This document shows, piece by piece, positions 1 to 10,643 of a stretch of 64,000 bases of DNA. The notes under the pieces are model-generated. The model made no database searches. It worked only from the letters and a program-made list of their open reading frames with translations, and was not told where the DNA came from. Source of the DNA: Littorina saxatilis. Taxonomy: Eukaryota > Mollusca > Gastropoda > Littorinimorpha > Littorinidae. Position numbers and translations under genes: made by a program. The DNA lies in the NCBI RefSeq assembly GCF_037325665.1, contig NC_090251.1, positions 27,104,397 through 27,168,396 of the forward strand. The letters are read 5' to 3'. Numbering within the stretch: position 1 is the stretch's first letter; each line of letters opens with the position of its first letter.

Positions 1-96
1 CTGCTTATGCGTTTCAGGATAGAAAGGAAGAACCAAATTCTAATTATGACAAATAACTTCCATGTTAATCTCATGCAAATAGCAAGGAATACAGCG

Positions 97-275
97 GAAT
101 CCCCCCCCCCCCCCCCTTTTAAGACCTCTACAAATCTTTGTAATTCAGGTTCTAAAAAGGGAAGGACTCTTAAATTAGGGGGGTGGGGGGGGGGGGGGTT
201 AAAACGAGGTTCCACTGTAGCAGAGCAAGGGAGGCAAGGGGGGGGGGGGGGGGGAAGTAGATGGAACAAGGGATG
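97..275. repeat. MITE fragment of the TACAGTGGAACC family with C/G runs
   Basis: The stretch opens with a C run and TTTTAAGACC, and closes with AACGAGGTTCCACTGTAG. The same end motifs appear in better copies at 42884-43075 and 45390-45556. Long poly-C and poly-G tracts (about 101-116, 180-198, 238-254) interrupt it and are the kind of sequence where assemblies err. No coding content is believable here; the translated glycine and proline strings are tract artefacts. Confidence 0.5.
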
Positions 276-420
276 CTGAGTGTAACTGTGACTAAAATAA
301 CATTGCTCCACCAACCTTTGTTCCATAGTGACACCACTGAATTGTTCACTTCTCGCATTGACGGAATCTGTGCCAAACAAAATATAATAATCAGATCATC
401 TTTCTTTACAATTTACATCA

Positions 421-560
421 TCTTCTTCTTCTTCGTTCATGGGCTGATACTCCCACGTTCACTCATGTATTTGCATGAGTTGGTTTTTACGTGTCTGACC
501 GATTTTACCCCGCCATTCAGGCGGAATAGCCGATTTCGGGGGAAATTAACATCATCAACT
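421..560 (-). repeat. SINE fragment, GAA-tailed family (3' part)
   Basis: On the minus strand this matches the 3' half of the complete SINE at 9931-10318. It shows the reverse complement of the GAA tail (TTCTTCTTCTTC), then the block with CATGGGCTGA and TTTACCCCGCCATT. The tRNA-like head is absent, so the copy is 5'-truncated. Confidence 0.65.
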
Positions 561-881
561 GTCGATCTAATCTCAGAAAGCCATATCATAAGGCAAGCAT
601 CTATAGCTAAAGAAAAACAGTAAAACTAAACAATGTGTGTCTGTGGCCACATTCAGCACTAAAATACTGGAGAAAATCGCCTGAGTACATGTACTTGCAG
701 TCCACAAACCACCTGAGGAGAATTGGAAACCCTTTGAAAAAGTCTGAATGACTCGATGAGTGAACAACAAAGAAATGTGTCAAGCACTGCTGTCTATAAG
801 TACATCTAGAAAAACATCTCTTCTCTTTCACCTAATACTTCAAGAAGGACTTAATTGTAACACAATCACATGTATTTAAAG

Positions 882-1073
882 TACAGTTGAACCTGTCCGG
901 CCAACCACTTCTTGATAACGACCGCCTGCCCGTTACGACCACACTAAAGAAAGCCTGACGAGGTTCTTTTCTGCATAATGTACGTTTCCATAACGACCAC
1001 CTGTCTAAAAGGATCATGTTTGGTTAGTTCCTTGGGTCATGAGTGGTCGTCAGATAAAGATTCCACTGTACCT
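882..1073. mobile_element. Short TIR element (MITE), TACAGTTGAACC ends
   Basis: The ends are GTACAGTTGAACCTGTCC and the inverted AAAGATTCCACTGTAC. Between them are repeated ACGACC/GGTCGT words, including ACGACCACCTG and GAGTGGTCGT. Length is about 190 bp with no coding capacity. The structure fits a non-autonomous cut-and-paste element, probably Tc1/mariner-like because of the TACAGT-type end (inference). Confidence 0.6.
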
Positions 1074-1308
1074 ACTTCACAATCACAGTAAGTTGCAAAT
1101 ATACACCAACAGCCATGGGACAATAGCTTATTAACCTTTTTAAAATCTCCAAGCTTGTCCTTAACTGGGCAAAGTTGACTATGCGAAGTATTCTTCGCGA
1201 AGCTGGCCGGACAAAGCTTTAGCTCTGAGTTTTTGGTAAAAAGACTTTGCAAAGTCCTTGCGAAGTCGACCTTGGGCTCATCTAAGGAAGGGGGTGCGGG
1301 TAGCTTAC

Positions 1309-4300
1309 CTTGGAGATATACTCTGAAGCAGTGGGAGCGACAGAGTTGCGCACTGTCTCCAGGACCTTGGAGCTGTCCGCCGTGTTGGTGGTCCACACCC
1401 CCTGCTGCACCGTGGCATACACTGCGCCGCCACCGATCACCACTTTGGTCAGAGTCCTGGACACACATAAACAAGGCGATATTATATATGTTTAATACCA
1501 AATCAGTGCCCCCATATGGCTTTTTGACCAATCAGGACGGATTCTAGGTGACCCTCTAAATGTTATAACGTTCAGGCTGGGACCCTTTTTGTTTACCACG
1601 CTAAAAATAAACAAGACAAAGTAAAAATTTAAATCAACAATATCAGCGTGATTTATTCTAAAGAATGACACTTCAAATGATGTTAGATAATACTCTCTTT
1701 ATCTAAAAAATACCGAAAAGCGAGTTTTGTCGGTGGGTGCTTTACGGAACACCCTCTGAGTGTGCTCACTTGAAATCTAAATTATCAAAGTTCGAAAAAA
1801 TCAAGTGAAACTGCGTCACTCGCTTTACGTCAGATGTATCTTTACGTCATTTCCCATCCGTCTGGAGTCGGTTCTGAATCTGTCGCTCTCTGTTCAACAA
1901 GAAAAACCGACGCAACCGAAACGCATGTTCAACATGGTTTATCTTGTGAGATTGTTGTGTGTCAAACGCATTTGACCTGTGAATATTCATCACGTCAGGT
2001 GAGTGACTCTGATTGGCTGACCCAGGTCACGAGAATTCTTTGACTGACAGGCATAATCGGGTAGGAGCGCTCAAGTTCCCCTTACGGCTGTTCTGTCTAA
2101 TTCGCGCGGTCGCTTCGAAATTTATTTTGGTCGAAATAAACGGTAATAAACCCGTTATTTATAATATGCTGACTGTTAGCAAATGATAACAGGCATGTCT
2201 CACAAACGATATCAGCATTCGCCTGAAAGGCTCATGCTTGATATCTTTTTTCTCGACATGCCTGTTATCATTTGCTAACAGTCAGAATATTAGAAATAAC
2301 TCATAATATCATTATTCACAGACCTGCCAACCCTCGTGAAGTCTTAAGTGTAACAATTTATACTTTTTTAGAATTTTCAGAGTAGAAAATTGTGTAGCAT
2401 TCACCATTGTTTAACATTTATTTAAATATCAGCATTTTCTGGTATCTTGCGCGAGAATATATATACATTTTTGAAAAAAAGTTTATTTGCAAACAAGGAA
2501 CATACTGATGCCCATTAGAGAGTGTCTGCAGTAGCACTTCCTTACCCAGTGTTTTACGACCTATAATACGACTGCTGTACGGAGTGAGAAGCAGAAATGA
2601 GTAAAAGGACTCGCACAATAAGAGGGAAATGTTGCATGCTTGTGATTCTTTGTGTGAGCATAGCAATTTTAAGCTTGGCCCAACAACATGGCAATTTTAC
2701 TTTAAACGCAACATGCTACGCCGTAAGCTTAACAGTTGGCAGCTGTGCAACTTTAACAAGAAAAGCAAATCCTTTATACGACACCCTTTTCGTCATGTCT
2801 CATTGCAGTGGATGCCCAAACCCCCCTCCCCCAATAGACAAGAAGAGCAAACGCTCGATCGAGTCACTTTCGCAGTTCTGAATATTATATGAGGCATCAG
2901 ATGGACAGGAAGAAATTGCTATTCACAACACAATACAGATGTAAATAATTTGATGTAAAGAATAATCCTATAAAGTTTGAATCAAATCCGATGAATAGTT
3001 TCAGAGATATGATATTTCAATTTTTTTCCTTCAAGACATACCTGTGACCTTGAAAAAGGTCAAAGGTCACCAAAGCAGACGTCAAAGTGTAGAGGTCACT
3101 GGGAGTCACGTTCACATAAAATTTGAGCCCGGTCACTTTTATAGTTTCCGAGAAAAGCCCAACGTTAAGTTGTGTGTTGCCGAACAGAAAAGGCTAGTTA
3201 TCTCCCTTGTTTTTCTGATAACGTTCGTAAAAGGCTACAGATGTAAATACTTTGATGTAAAGAATAATCCTACAAAGTTTCAATCACATCCGATGAACTT
3301 TGTCAAAGATATAAAATGTCTAATTTTTCCTTTGACGCTGACCTGTGACCTTGAAAAAGGTCAAAGGTCAACGAAAGCATCGTTAAAGTGTAGAGGTCAT
3401 TGGAGGTCACGACTAAACAAAATATGAGCCGGATCGCTTTGATAGTTTCCGAGAAAAGTCCAACGTTAAGGTGGTGTCTACGGCCGGCCGGCCGGCCGGC
3501 CGGACAGACTAACACTGACCGATTACATAGAGTCACTTTTTCTCAAGTGACTCAAAAATGTCCTCCCTTTTATTCATATATAGTTTTAACTTTTAAGACC
3601 CCCACCCAATCAGAAGACTCCCTCTCTTTTAAGACCCACACCCCACTCCCATTGTAAGAATCCCTCCTTTTTGAGACCTGACTTTTCAGATTTTTTCAGG
3701 TCTTAAAAAGAGGGTTCAACTTCAACAGTACATGAATAACAAAAATTGCTGTTCTACCCTCATAAAATGATGTCCAAGAGAACGTTGATTTCCTACTAAT
3801 AGCCCCACTAAACTTGATCCTAATGCGACCCAACATGTTAATTCATTTACTATTTCAATCCTAAGAATATCCAAAGAAAGCAAAGTTGCCCCACCCCCAT
3901 CACTAACCTCATAGTCATACTCAAGAACATCTGCATTAAATTAATACAGCAATGTACCCATATTTTCTAACTTATTTTAAAATTAATTTAATTGTTGTAT
4001 TACATTTTCTGGGCTTTTCCCCTGGTCACTTAAAGTTAAAAAGGATGTTTACTAACGAACAAATGTTTCAATCCAGTGAATGTTAAGTAGCAGTAGCACT
4101 CAGCCAGACAGAACTGACAAGTCTAGCTGCTGACAAAACCGTGATAAAAACATAGCCGACAGCAATACGCGAGCGTGAGTTTACACCCCGCGTAGGGAGT
4201 AACTCTTCCTGCGCGCTGATCTCAGTTTCCTACCTGAGTGCAAAGAAGTATGGTTGGTTTCTGTGTACTCTACGGTCTCTGAATGATAAGAGTCTGGTAC

Positions 4301-6226
4301 TACTACTACTAGGCCCGACACTGACAGTGACGGTTTTCCTCTTCAGTCGCTTCTTGATTTCCCGTATTATATTATTATAATAATCTACGGTAATCTTGAA
4401 CTTTAGCGTGTTAAATTCATAGCTCATAATTCAGAGGCATTTAAGTCTCCAAATTTGTAGAACCTGCACTTGTAATCATAACAAGTCATTTTAGATCCCT
4501 TTGAAGTTACGGAATGAACTCCGATGAACTGTACGAATTCATTTCGTTTACATGGGTCAAAGAAGGAATTACGCAGTGGCTACACTTACGCCGCCCGTAA
4601 CTTTTCCCTTCTTTGCTTTGATTACGCCACAAAGCATTTCCCCGCCAGGGCCGCGCTCTACTTCCGGTTTGATCCGGTTTGGGCGGCCATTTTAAAGCGT
4701 GGGTCGAGTGAGGACAGACGTGTTCAACAGTTCATTAGTAGTGGTTGTGCGTTTCTACCCGTATGCAAGCCGGTTTACTTTAGTCATGAATAGCGGACTT
4801 CAAAGCGAAGCAGTTTTGACAGTAGGAAGTACGTTTGAGTCCTTCGACAGGTTGCAAAAAGTTATCTCGGACTTTGAAACGAACGCGTTCGTCCAGCTGT
4901 ATGTTCGGTCGTCGCGAACCCTGCAGGTGCAGCGCAAACGAGCCCCCAGAAAGACTTTCAACGAAGCATTGCAATTTGGCGAGTTGGACTATGCCTGCAT
5001 CAATGGAGGACGAAACCATCTGATGCAAACAACCAACCACTACATTTTCCCTCCAATTAACCTGTACGCATAGTACACATACGGGAAAAAATATAACCCA
5101 TAGTACATTCAGTACAGTACATCCTAGTAGTAGTACACACCATGGAGGAAATTCCACCACAAATCATACACAAATGATTCCTTGTTTGGAGAAACAAAAT
5201 AACGGGATGGGTTGAACAAACAACTACTTCACTCCCCACATTCACCTGTACCATTAGTACAGATAAAAATACGGAATAAACCCGTTAAAGGAACAGTGAA
5301 ATCTATAATCACTGAGCCTCATAATTAAAAGCCTCAATCACTGAGAGGATATCTGGAAAATCAACCACCAGTACATACAAGTATGTCCTAACAAGGGACA
5401 TGAATAATAGTGAGCGTGTTACGACAGTAAAATGTCCGGGTAGGATCACGCCGTGCCGTAATCAAAGTCTGGCCGAGTGACTCTACGACTTGTGGAAAAG
5501 GTGTAACCGAAGCCTGCAGTGAGCGGGTTACGACAGTAAAATGACGTCATGCCGTAACTATAGAATTTCTGAGTCGAATTACGACTTGAAAAAGGCGTAA
5601 CAGTAGCCCCTACCAAGGAATTATCCGTATGAGCGGACAAGGGAGACAACTCTTTCGTGTAAATGATGTCCCATGGTTGACAACGTACGCCATTTTTGGT
5701 GCATTTTCGTCGATTGAACAACCAAATTAATTAATTATGCTTAAGTTTGGAGCTCAATCCGTCAATTAATTGCACGACAAATGTTCTTTGGCTTGCTTAC
5801 ATGGTCCATGGATTTGTATCAAAAATAAGTAAAGAATGTCAATGGATTCTGAGCTATGAATTTAACAAGCTAAAGTTCAAGATTACCTAATCTACTACGG
5901 AAAAAAACTTGACACACGAACAAGTCAGAGCAGCAGATGACCACACGCTGCCTCATTGTATGGCACTAAACAATCATTACTGAACAGAAACTGTCTCACT
6001 TAGTGACTAGTCACTTTACTGTTCACAATCACAACGAACAAATGAAGGTCACATAAACTCCGTACCTCTGCTCGCCTTCGCAAACCATATTAGAGTACTG
6101 TATATTGTTTAAAAAAAATACACCCATTTAAAACACGACACTTAAATGCAGTGAAACTGAAAGGTTCACACAAAGAGAAACAAACGACGGTTTCATCACT
6201 TACTTGGCAATGCTGACGGCAGCCAT
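1309..6226 (-). CDS. MIC13: MICOS complex subunit MIC13 (QIL1)-like, 5' exons only
   Basis: Two exons are visible: exon 1 at 6204-6226 (ATG at 6226) and exon 2 at 1309-1456. Exon 1 encodes MAAVSIA plus two bases and ends at a perfect GTAAGT donor. Exon 2 follows a GTGTGTCCAG acceptor, restores the codon for Lys and ends in phase 0 at AAG/GTAAGC. Together they give 57 residues, including the motif VVIGGGAVYATVQQGVW. This aligns with the N-terminal membrane segment of animal MIC13 (known motif KGSVAGGAVYLVYDQ), followed by the SSKVLETVRNSVAPTASEYI helix. Family members are about 110-120 aa, so roughly half is here and the remaining exon(s) lie beyond the left edge. MIC13 bridges the MIC60 and MIC10 sub-complexes in the mitochondrial inner membrane (established knowledge). 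The start ATG sits in an AACATGGCTGCC context typical of housekeeping promoters. The 4.7-kb intron contains repeats and an oppositely oriented exon. Confidence 0.85.
2154..2300. mobile_element. Hairpin (foldback) MITE with 46-bp arms
   Basis: The left arm at 2154-2199 pairs with the right arm at 2255-2300 in inverted orientation, with about three mismatches. The shared core is GACTGTTAGCAAATGATAAC. The 55-bp loop holds GATATC words. There is no coding capacity. It lies in the MIC13 intron. Confidence 0.75.
2938..3540. repeat. Two-unit tandem repeat, period about 301 bp
   Basis: The block beginning GATGTAAATA at 2938 recurs at 3239. Both units carry TTTGATGTAAAGAATAATCC, TGTGACCTTGAAAAAGGTCA and TTTCCGAGAAAAG in order. 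A (GGCC)n run at 3482-3505 and an imperfect pair AGTCACTTTTTCTC/AAGTGACTCAAAAA end the region. Similar TGACC/GGTCA-rich repeats occur at 59630-59890. Open frames here are repeat shadows. Confidence 0.7.
3590..3722. repeat. Fragment of the TTTTAAGACC MITE family
   Basis: TTTTAAGACC is repeated, and the stretch ends in CAGGTCTTAAAAAGAGGG, the inverted word. It resembles the bodies of the elements at 42884-43075 and 45390-45556 but lacks clean ends. Confidence 0.4.
4655..4785 (+). promoter_or_regulatory. Candidate CpG-rich promoter and 5' UTR of the FAR1-like exon
   Basis: GC-rich sequence contains CTTCCGGTTTG, a possible ETS-type core, and GGGCGGCCATTTTAAAGCG. The CCATTTT word fits the minimal YY1 site often found at TATA-less starts. 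It directly precedes the ATG at 4786. It is called from composition and position only. Confidence 0.35.
4786..5073 (+). CDS. FAR1/ZSWIM-like N-terminal domain exon (partial gene)
   Basis: From the ATG at 4786 the frame gives 95 codons to a TAG at 5071-5073. Residues 9-77 read VLTVGSTFESFDRLQ, then QLYVRSSRT, KRAPRKTFNEAL and LDYACINGGR. This pattern (F-SF-eL, QLYvR-SrT, Y-CiHGGk) resembles the N-terminal FAR1-type zinc-binding domain of molluscan ZSWIM3/FAR1-like proteins, recalled rather than searched. In that family the domain continues with further Cys/His ligands. Here homology fades after GGR, so the true exon may end near 5017 and continue elsewhere, although no clear GT donor is seen there. 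No downstream exon was found. It may be a first exon with unseen partners or a gene fragment. It lies antisense inside the MIC13 intron. Confidence 0.45.
   Translation: MNSGLQSEAVLTVGSTFESFDRLQKVISDFETNAFVQLYVRSSRTLQVQRKRAPRKTFNEALQFGELDYACINGGRNHLMQTTNHYIFPPINLYA
5411..5612. repeat. Two-unit degenerate tandem repeat, about 110-bp period
   Basis: GAGCGTGTTACGACAGTAAAATG at 5411 recurs as GAGCGGGTTACGACAG near 5521. Each copy is followed by GCCGTAA, then CGACTTG and AAAAGG-GTAAC. No coding signal was seen. The flanking 5620-6200 stretch holds nothing recognised. Confidence 0.5.
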
Positions 6227-6857
6227 GTTGAAATCGAAACAGACGAAGACAAGAGTGGTGTCCCTTGTTATCCTTGGCTGTTTGGGGAGGGATTCTTGTT
6301 TGAAATTTTCTGGCTTTGGCCTTCTTCCCGTGATTTCGCTCGTACGCTATGTTGGTGTTTTCCTTCTGTCCTTTTTTGCTCCGACTTTTTCTGTAACTTC
6401 TACAAAGCCAGCAATCTGGATGCTAGCGACGTAACCTACAGATACAGATACAGATACTCTGTATTTATTCTCTCTTTGTTTTTTTCGTTGTTGTTTTCTT
6501 GAATTTTTTTTTTGTTTTTTTTTTGGGGGGGGGGGTGGGGGGGAATTAAGTGTGTGCCTGTCATATAATATTAACACAATTGTGTGTGTCCTTAGTGAAC
6601 TACGGGATTGGGGTTTAAAGCCCTCATCAGATAAAAGGTATATATATATAGCATTTCTAAATTTTCAGAACCTAAAAGGGAGCTTAAATGTATATATGAG
6701 TGTTGTACATGTGAGCTCATGAGGGTCCCCACTGGGAAAGATTTGTAAAATGTATATAAACCATTCAAATCCCAAAACTAAAATAGAAAGGCGGGAAAGG
6801 AAAATCACATGTACACATGATGAAGCACATTTTTATCTCTTCCTCTAATTTTTAAAA

Positions 6858-6901
6858 CACACACACACACACACACACACTCACACACACACACACACAC
6901 A
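6858..6901. repeat. (AC)n microsatellite
   Basis: Uninterrupted AC dinucleotides with one TC change. No feature depends on it. Confidence 0.9.
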
Positions 6902-7020
6902 CAGCAGAAGAGACACAGAGCCATCATAAAACAAATCCAAAAACAAAGAGACTGCCAACGTTCCAAAATTTAGAATAAAAAAACAAGAAAGGTAGGTTGT
7001 TGGAACGTTTGTTATTGACA

Positions 7021-7145
7021 AAACAATACATTCACAAATATATCGACCCAACGAAAACTTATTAATCAGCCAGGTATGTTTTCGTTATTGTTTGTCTGTG
7101 CACTTAAAAGACCGTTGGGTCCATATATTTGTGAATGTATTGTTT
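7021..7145. mobile_element. Hairpin element with 33-bp arms
   Basis: The arm at 7021-7053 (AAACAATACATTCACAAATA...) pairs with 7113-7145 in inverted orientation with one mismatch; the loop is 59 bp. The neighbouring GTTGGAACGTTTG-TATTGACAAAAC words are shared with 44495-44690, so both belong to one dispersed family. Confidence 0.7.
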
Positions 7146-7823
7146 CATCATAAAACAAGTATGTGTATTGATAAGTAGTGATAATGACGAGTAGTGATAA
7201 CAAAATAATCAACGATAGCGACATGTAGCGCGCGCAATTGAGATGTAGGACAAATGACACGTAGTGCAAAGTGATATCAATGTGGGTATGCCAGCGGTTA
7301 TCCAACTAAATATTATGAACCTTAGAGCTGACATTACCATCTTGGTAACTACAATTCCCATGCCACTGAAGCACAGGTCGCAAACAAAAGAAGCAGAAAA
7401 AACAGTCTGCAATCAGACTCAAAGAAGGAAGCTTTAGTATCTCATTCTCATGGACTACAATTAATCATATTATATATATGTTTCCTTCATCAAACACATC
7501 TTGTCAGGCTTTTTGTTTCATAAAGAACAAATACTGTACATTCTTTTTTCAGCGGTTTATTTGCTATGAGGTATAACAGTTGACTTCTCAGCAATGAAAT
7601 TTAACACACATTTTTAAGAACTGTTAACAATATATATATAACAGAAAACAACCAACAACAATAACAACAAAGTTAAATGAATGACCTATTGATTGAATAA
7701 CTTACAAAGAGAATGATCAAATGAACACAAACACAGTCAGTCACACATAGAGGGGAACAGTGACACCCTCAGAGGTAGAGAGAGGAGGAAAGGGGGAGAG
7801 CTGCCTGTATCAAAGGTAGAAAA

Positions 7824-8675
7824 AACAAGTCGCGTAAGGCGAAATTACTACATTTAGTCAAGCTGTGGAACTCACAGAATGAAACTGAATGCACTGCATT
7901 TTTTCACAATGACCGTAGTCCGCCGCTAGTGCAAAAGGCAGTGAAAGTGACGAGCCTGTTTGGCGCGGTAGCGATTGCGCTGTGCTTCATAGCACGCTTT
8001 ACTGTACCTCTCTTCGTTTTAACTTTCTGAGCGTGTTTTTAATCCAAACATATCATATCTATATGTTTTTGGAATCAGAAACCGACAAGGAATAAGATGA
8101 AAGTGTTTTTAAATTGATTTCGAAAAAAAAAATTTGATCATAATTTTTAATTTTTTAATTTTCAGAGCTTGTTTTTAATCCAAATAAAACATATTTATAT
8201 GTTTTTGGAATCAGAAAATGATGGAGAATAAGATGAACGTAAATTTGGATCGTTTTATAAAAAAAAAATTTTTTTTACAATTTTCAGATTTTTAATGACC
8301 AAAGTCATTAATTAATTTTTAAGCCACCAAGCTGAAATGCAATACCGAAGTCCGGCCTTCGTCGAAGATTGCTTGGCCAAAATTTCAATCAATTTGATTG
8401 AAAAATTAGGGTGTGACAGTGCCGCCTCAACTTTTACAAAAAGCCGGATATGACGTCATCAAAGACATTTATCGAAAAAATGAAAAAAAACGTCCGGGGA
8501 TATCATACCCAGGAACTCTCATGTCAAATTTCATAAAGATCGGTCCAGTAGTTTACTCTGAATCGCTCTACACACACACACGCACACACACACACACACA
8601 CAGATACACCACAACCCTTGTCTCGATTCCCCCTCTATGTTAAAACATTTAGTCAAAACTTGACTAAATGTAAAA
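7824..8675 (+). mobile_element. ~850-bp non-autonomous element, copy A (CGCGTAAGGCG family)
   Basis: The left end is ACAAGTCGCGTAAGGCGAAA, then ATTTAGTCAAG. The right end is the hairpin ATTTAGTCAAAACTTGACTAAAT. The interior order is conserved in all copies: CTTTCTGAGCGTGTTTTTAA, TTTTTGGAATCAG repeated, ATGACCAAAGTCATTAATTA, AAGCCGGATATGACGTCATC, AAATTTCATAAAGATCGGTC, then an (AC)n tract and GATTCCCCCTC. There is no coding capacity. Copies B-F are listed separately. A clear target-site duplication was not established, so the class is open. Confidence 0.85.
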
Positions 8676-9293
8676 AGACGGAGACACAGACAGACAGAGG
8701 GATAGATCCTTGTGACACATGATACTGTACATGTAATTGGGTTGTCTCAGCATTAGACCAGATGTTGAACCACTGAGAGAGAAAAAACACAAGTCTGAAA
8801 ACCTCACAGTCACAGACAGTAATTAAGGCAGCAACAATTTAACATCACTGAAATTTTCATCAGATTCTTTTTGTCCTAAAAGTTCATTCTCATTTGGCAC
8901 ACAAGAAGAATATTTATTTTGTATTGCCATTTCAAAGTTGTTTCGGATTAACTTTCCTTACATTGAATTTTGAATCGAGAGAGAAATATTGAGATGTCAG
9001 AGAGAAAGAGAATGTGCTTTGAAGATTTGCATGTATACATGTGTAAGCGCAAACAAGAAAAGGTATACAGACATGTTTTAATCAAAAGTGTATCAAATAG
9101 CCAAAAAAATGTCAGAAACAAAACTAAAATCAAAATCAATTATTGTTTTTTTTAACAAAATCTTATTAGTCAAAATAAACCAAAAGATTAATGAAAAGAA
9201 TCTGTATTTTCATGAATGCACAAGTACTTGAAATCAGCTAATCAAAGCAATATGAAATAAAACCAGCCTAGTAACATTACATACAGGGATGGC

Positions 9294-9547
9294 CAAATCG
9301 TCCGCTCGGTCGCCAGGGGCGAGTAAAAAATGCGCCGGGCTAGTAGAAACCGCCTCGCAACTCGCCCGACTGGCTAATGAAAATTCTGGTCAAATGCTTG
9401 GTTGTAATATCGGGTTTTAAAGCCATATAAACACTGCAGATCAACTGTGGTATGTACTGGGCCAGCAAAATTTCTGCCGGGCTAGTGACTTTCTTGAAGT
9501 TACTTGCCCGGCTGGCGAATTAAAATTTTGAGATTTGGCCATCCCTG
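9294..9547. mobile_element. hAT-like MITE (CAGGGATGGCC ends), 5-bp target duplication
   Basis: The termini are CAGGGATGGCCAAATC and the inverted GATTTGGCCATCCCTG. The flanks are identical ACATA pentamers (9289-9293 and 9548-9552). The interior has inverted CGGGCTAGT/ACTNGCCCG words. Length is 254 bp, non-coding. A 5-bp duplication with CAGGG termini fits the hAT5-type group (known from repeat literature, recalled). Confidence 0.75.
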
Positions 9548-9930
9548 ACATAGATCTGCCAATGTCAAGCGCTCTACGCAAAGATCACGGCCTTGATCAG
9601 AGACCCACAATGACAAGTCATCTCAGGATTACAACTATTTACAGAGCAACTTGTCATCACACAATTGTGCAAAATGCATGATGTGATTAAAACAGTACTG
9701 AGTTCATCTCAGCAGTACACCATGATTGCAATGTCCCACCCACTTCAGCAAAAGAAGGGTGCAGCTGCAAAGACAGAACCAAAGAAACTGAGCTATTTTG
9801 ATTAGTCCCAGCATCTCACCATTCTGTCTGAGATTGTCCGAGTTTACCTAGGTTTTACAGCTAAAGCAGTGAGTTACTATGTTTCAGCATGAAAAAACTA
9901 CCACTTCCATGCTTTGATGTAGAGCGGTGA

Positions 9931-10318
9931 CGGGCGCTGTGGCGGGGTGGTAAGACGTTGGCCTCTTAATCGGAAGGTCGAGGGTTCGAATCCCGGCCGT
10001 GGCCGCCTGGTGGGTTAATTCTGGAGATTTTTCCGATCTCCCAGGTCAACTTATGTGCAGACCTGCTAGTGGCTTATCCCCCTTCGTGTGTACACGCAAG
10101 CACAAGACCAAGTGCGCACGAAAAAGATCCTGTAATCCATGTCAAAGTTTGGTGGGTTATAGAAACACGAAAATACCCAGCATGCTTCCTCCGAAAGCCG
10201 TGTATGGCTGCCTAAATGGCGGGGTAAAAACGGTCATACATGTAAAATTCCACTCGTGCAAAAACACGAGTGTACGTAGGAGTTTCAGCCCACGAACGCA
10301 GAAGAAGAAGAAGAAGAA
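9931..10318 (+). mobile_element. Complete tRNA-headed SINE with GAA tail
   Basis: It is flanked by a perfect 15-bp target-site duplication, GATGTAGAGCGGTGA, at 9916-9930 and 10319-10333. The head contains a box A-like GGCGGGGTGGTAAGACG and a box B GGTTCGAATCCC. The body ends with TTTCAGCCCACGAACGCAG and a (GAA)n tail. Length is 388 bp. The tRNA-like head is not a tRNA gene because the acceptor stem is not closed. Related copies are at 421-560, 37528-37930 and 54946-55128. It lies just 3' of FDXACB1. Confidence 0.92.
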
Positions 10319-10344
10319 GATGTAGAGCGGTGATGATTGGTGAG

Positions 10345-10350
10345 TTTATT
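10345..10350 (-). terminator. Candidate polyadenylation signal of FDXACB1
   Basis: TTTATT on the plus strand reads AATAAA on the minus strand, about 295 bp past the FDXACB1 stop. A closer AATAAA was not noticed. Confidence 0.4.
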
Positions 10351-10643
10351 CCTGTGTTTATAGGCACAGCAAGACAAAGAAAATTCTGCTGTTGTATTTT
10401 TAATGTGATGTAGGAGACAAACTGGTGAGCATATATCACTGTATAACACCAACATGGCAAAGCACTTTCAACCTATATCTTACAGTTTCTGCAATATATG
10501 GTAAACCAGTGACGAATGAGTTCATTATAGCGTACGTTACACCAACTGACTCAGTTGGTCAGGCACTTCAAAACTTGTTTATGCCTGAAAACTCTCTGCA
10601 GTTCCCACGACTTGATAAATGACACTGAGTAACGAGTGAGAGT

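Noticed and set aside
1037-1531. 164-codon minus-strand frame over MIC13 exon 2
   Set aside because: It runs in a different frame from the conserved MIC13 peptide and continues through intron and MITE sequence.
9950-10010. tRNA gene at the SINE head (also 25857-25930, 29896-29970, 30840-30908)
   Set aside because: A and B boxes are present, but acceptor or anticodon stems do not pair and each runs directly into a SINE body with tail and, at 9931, a target duplication.
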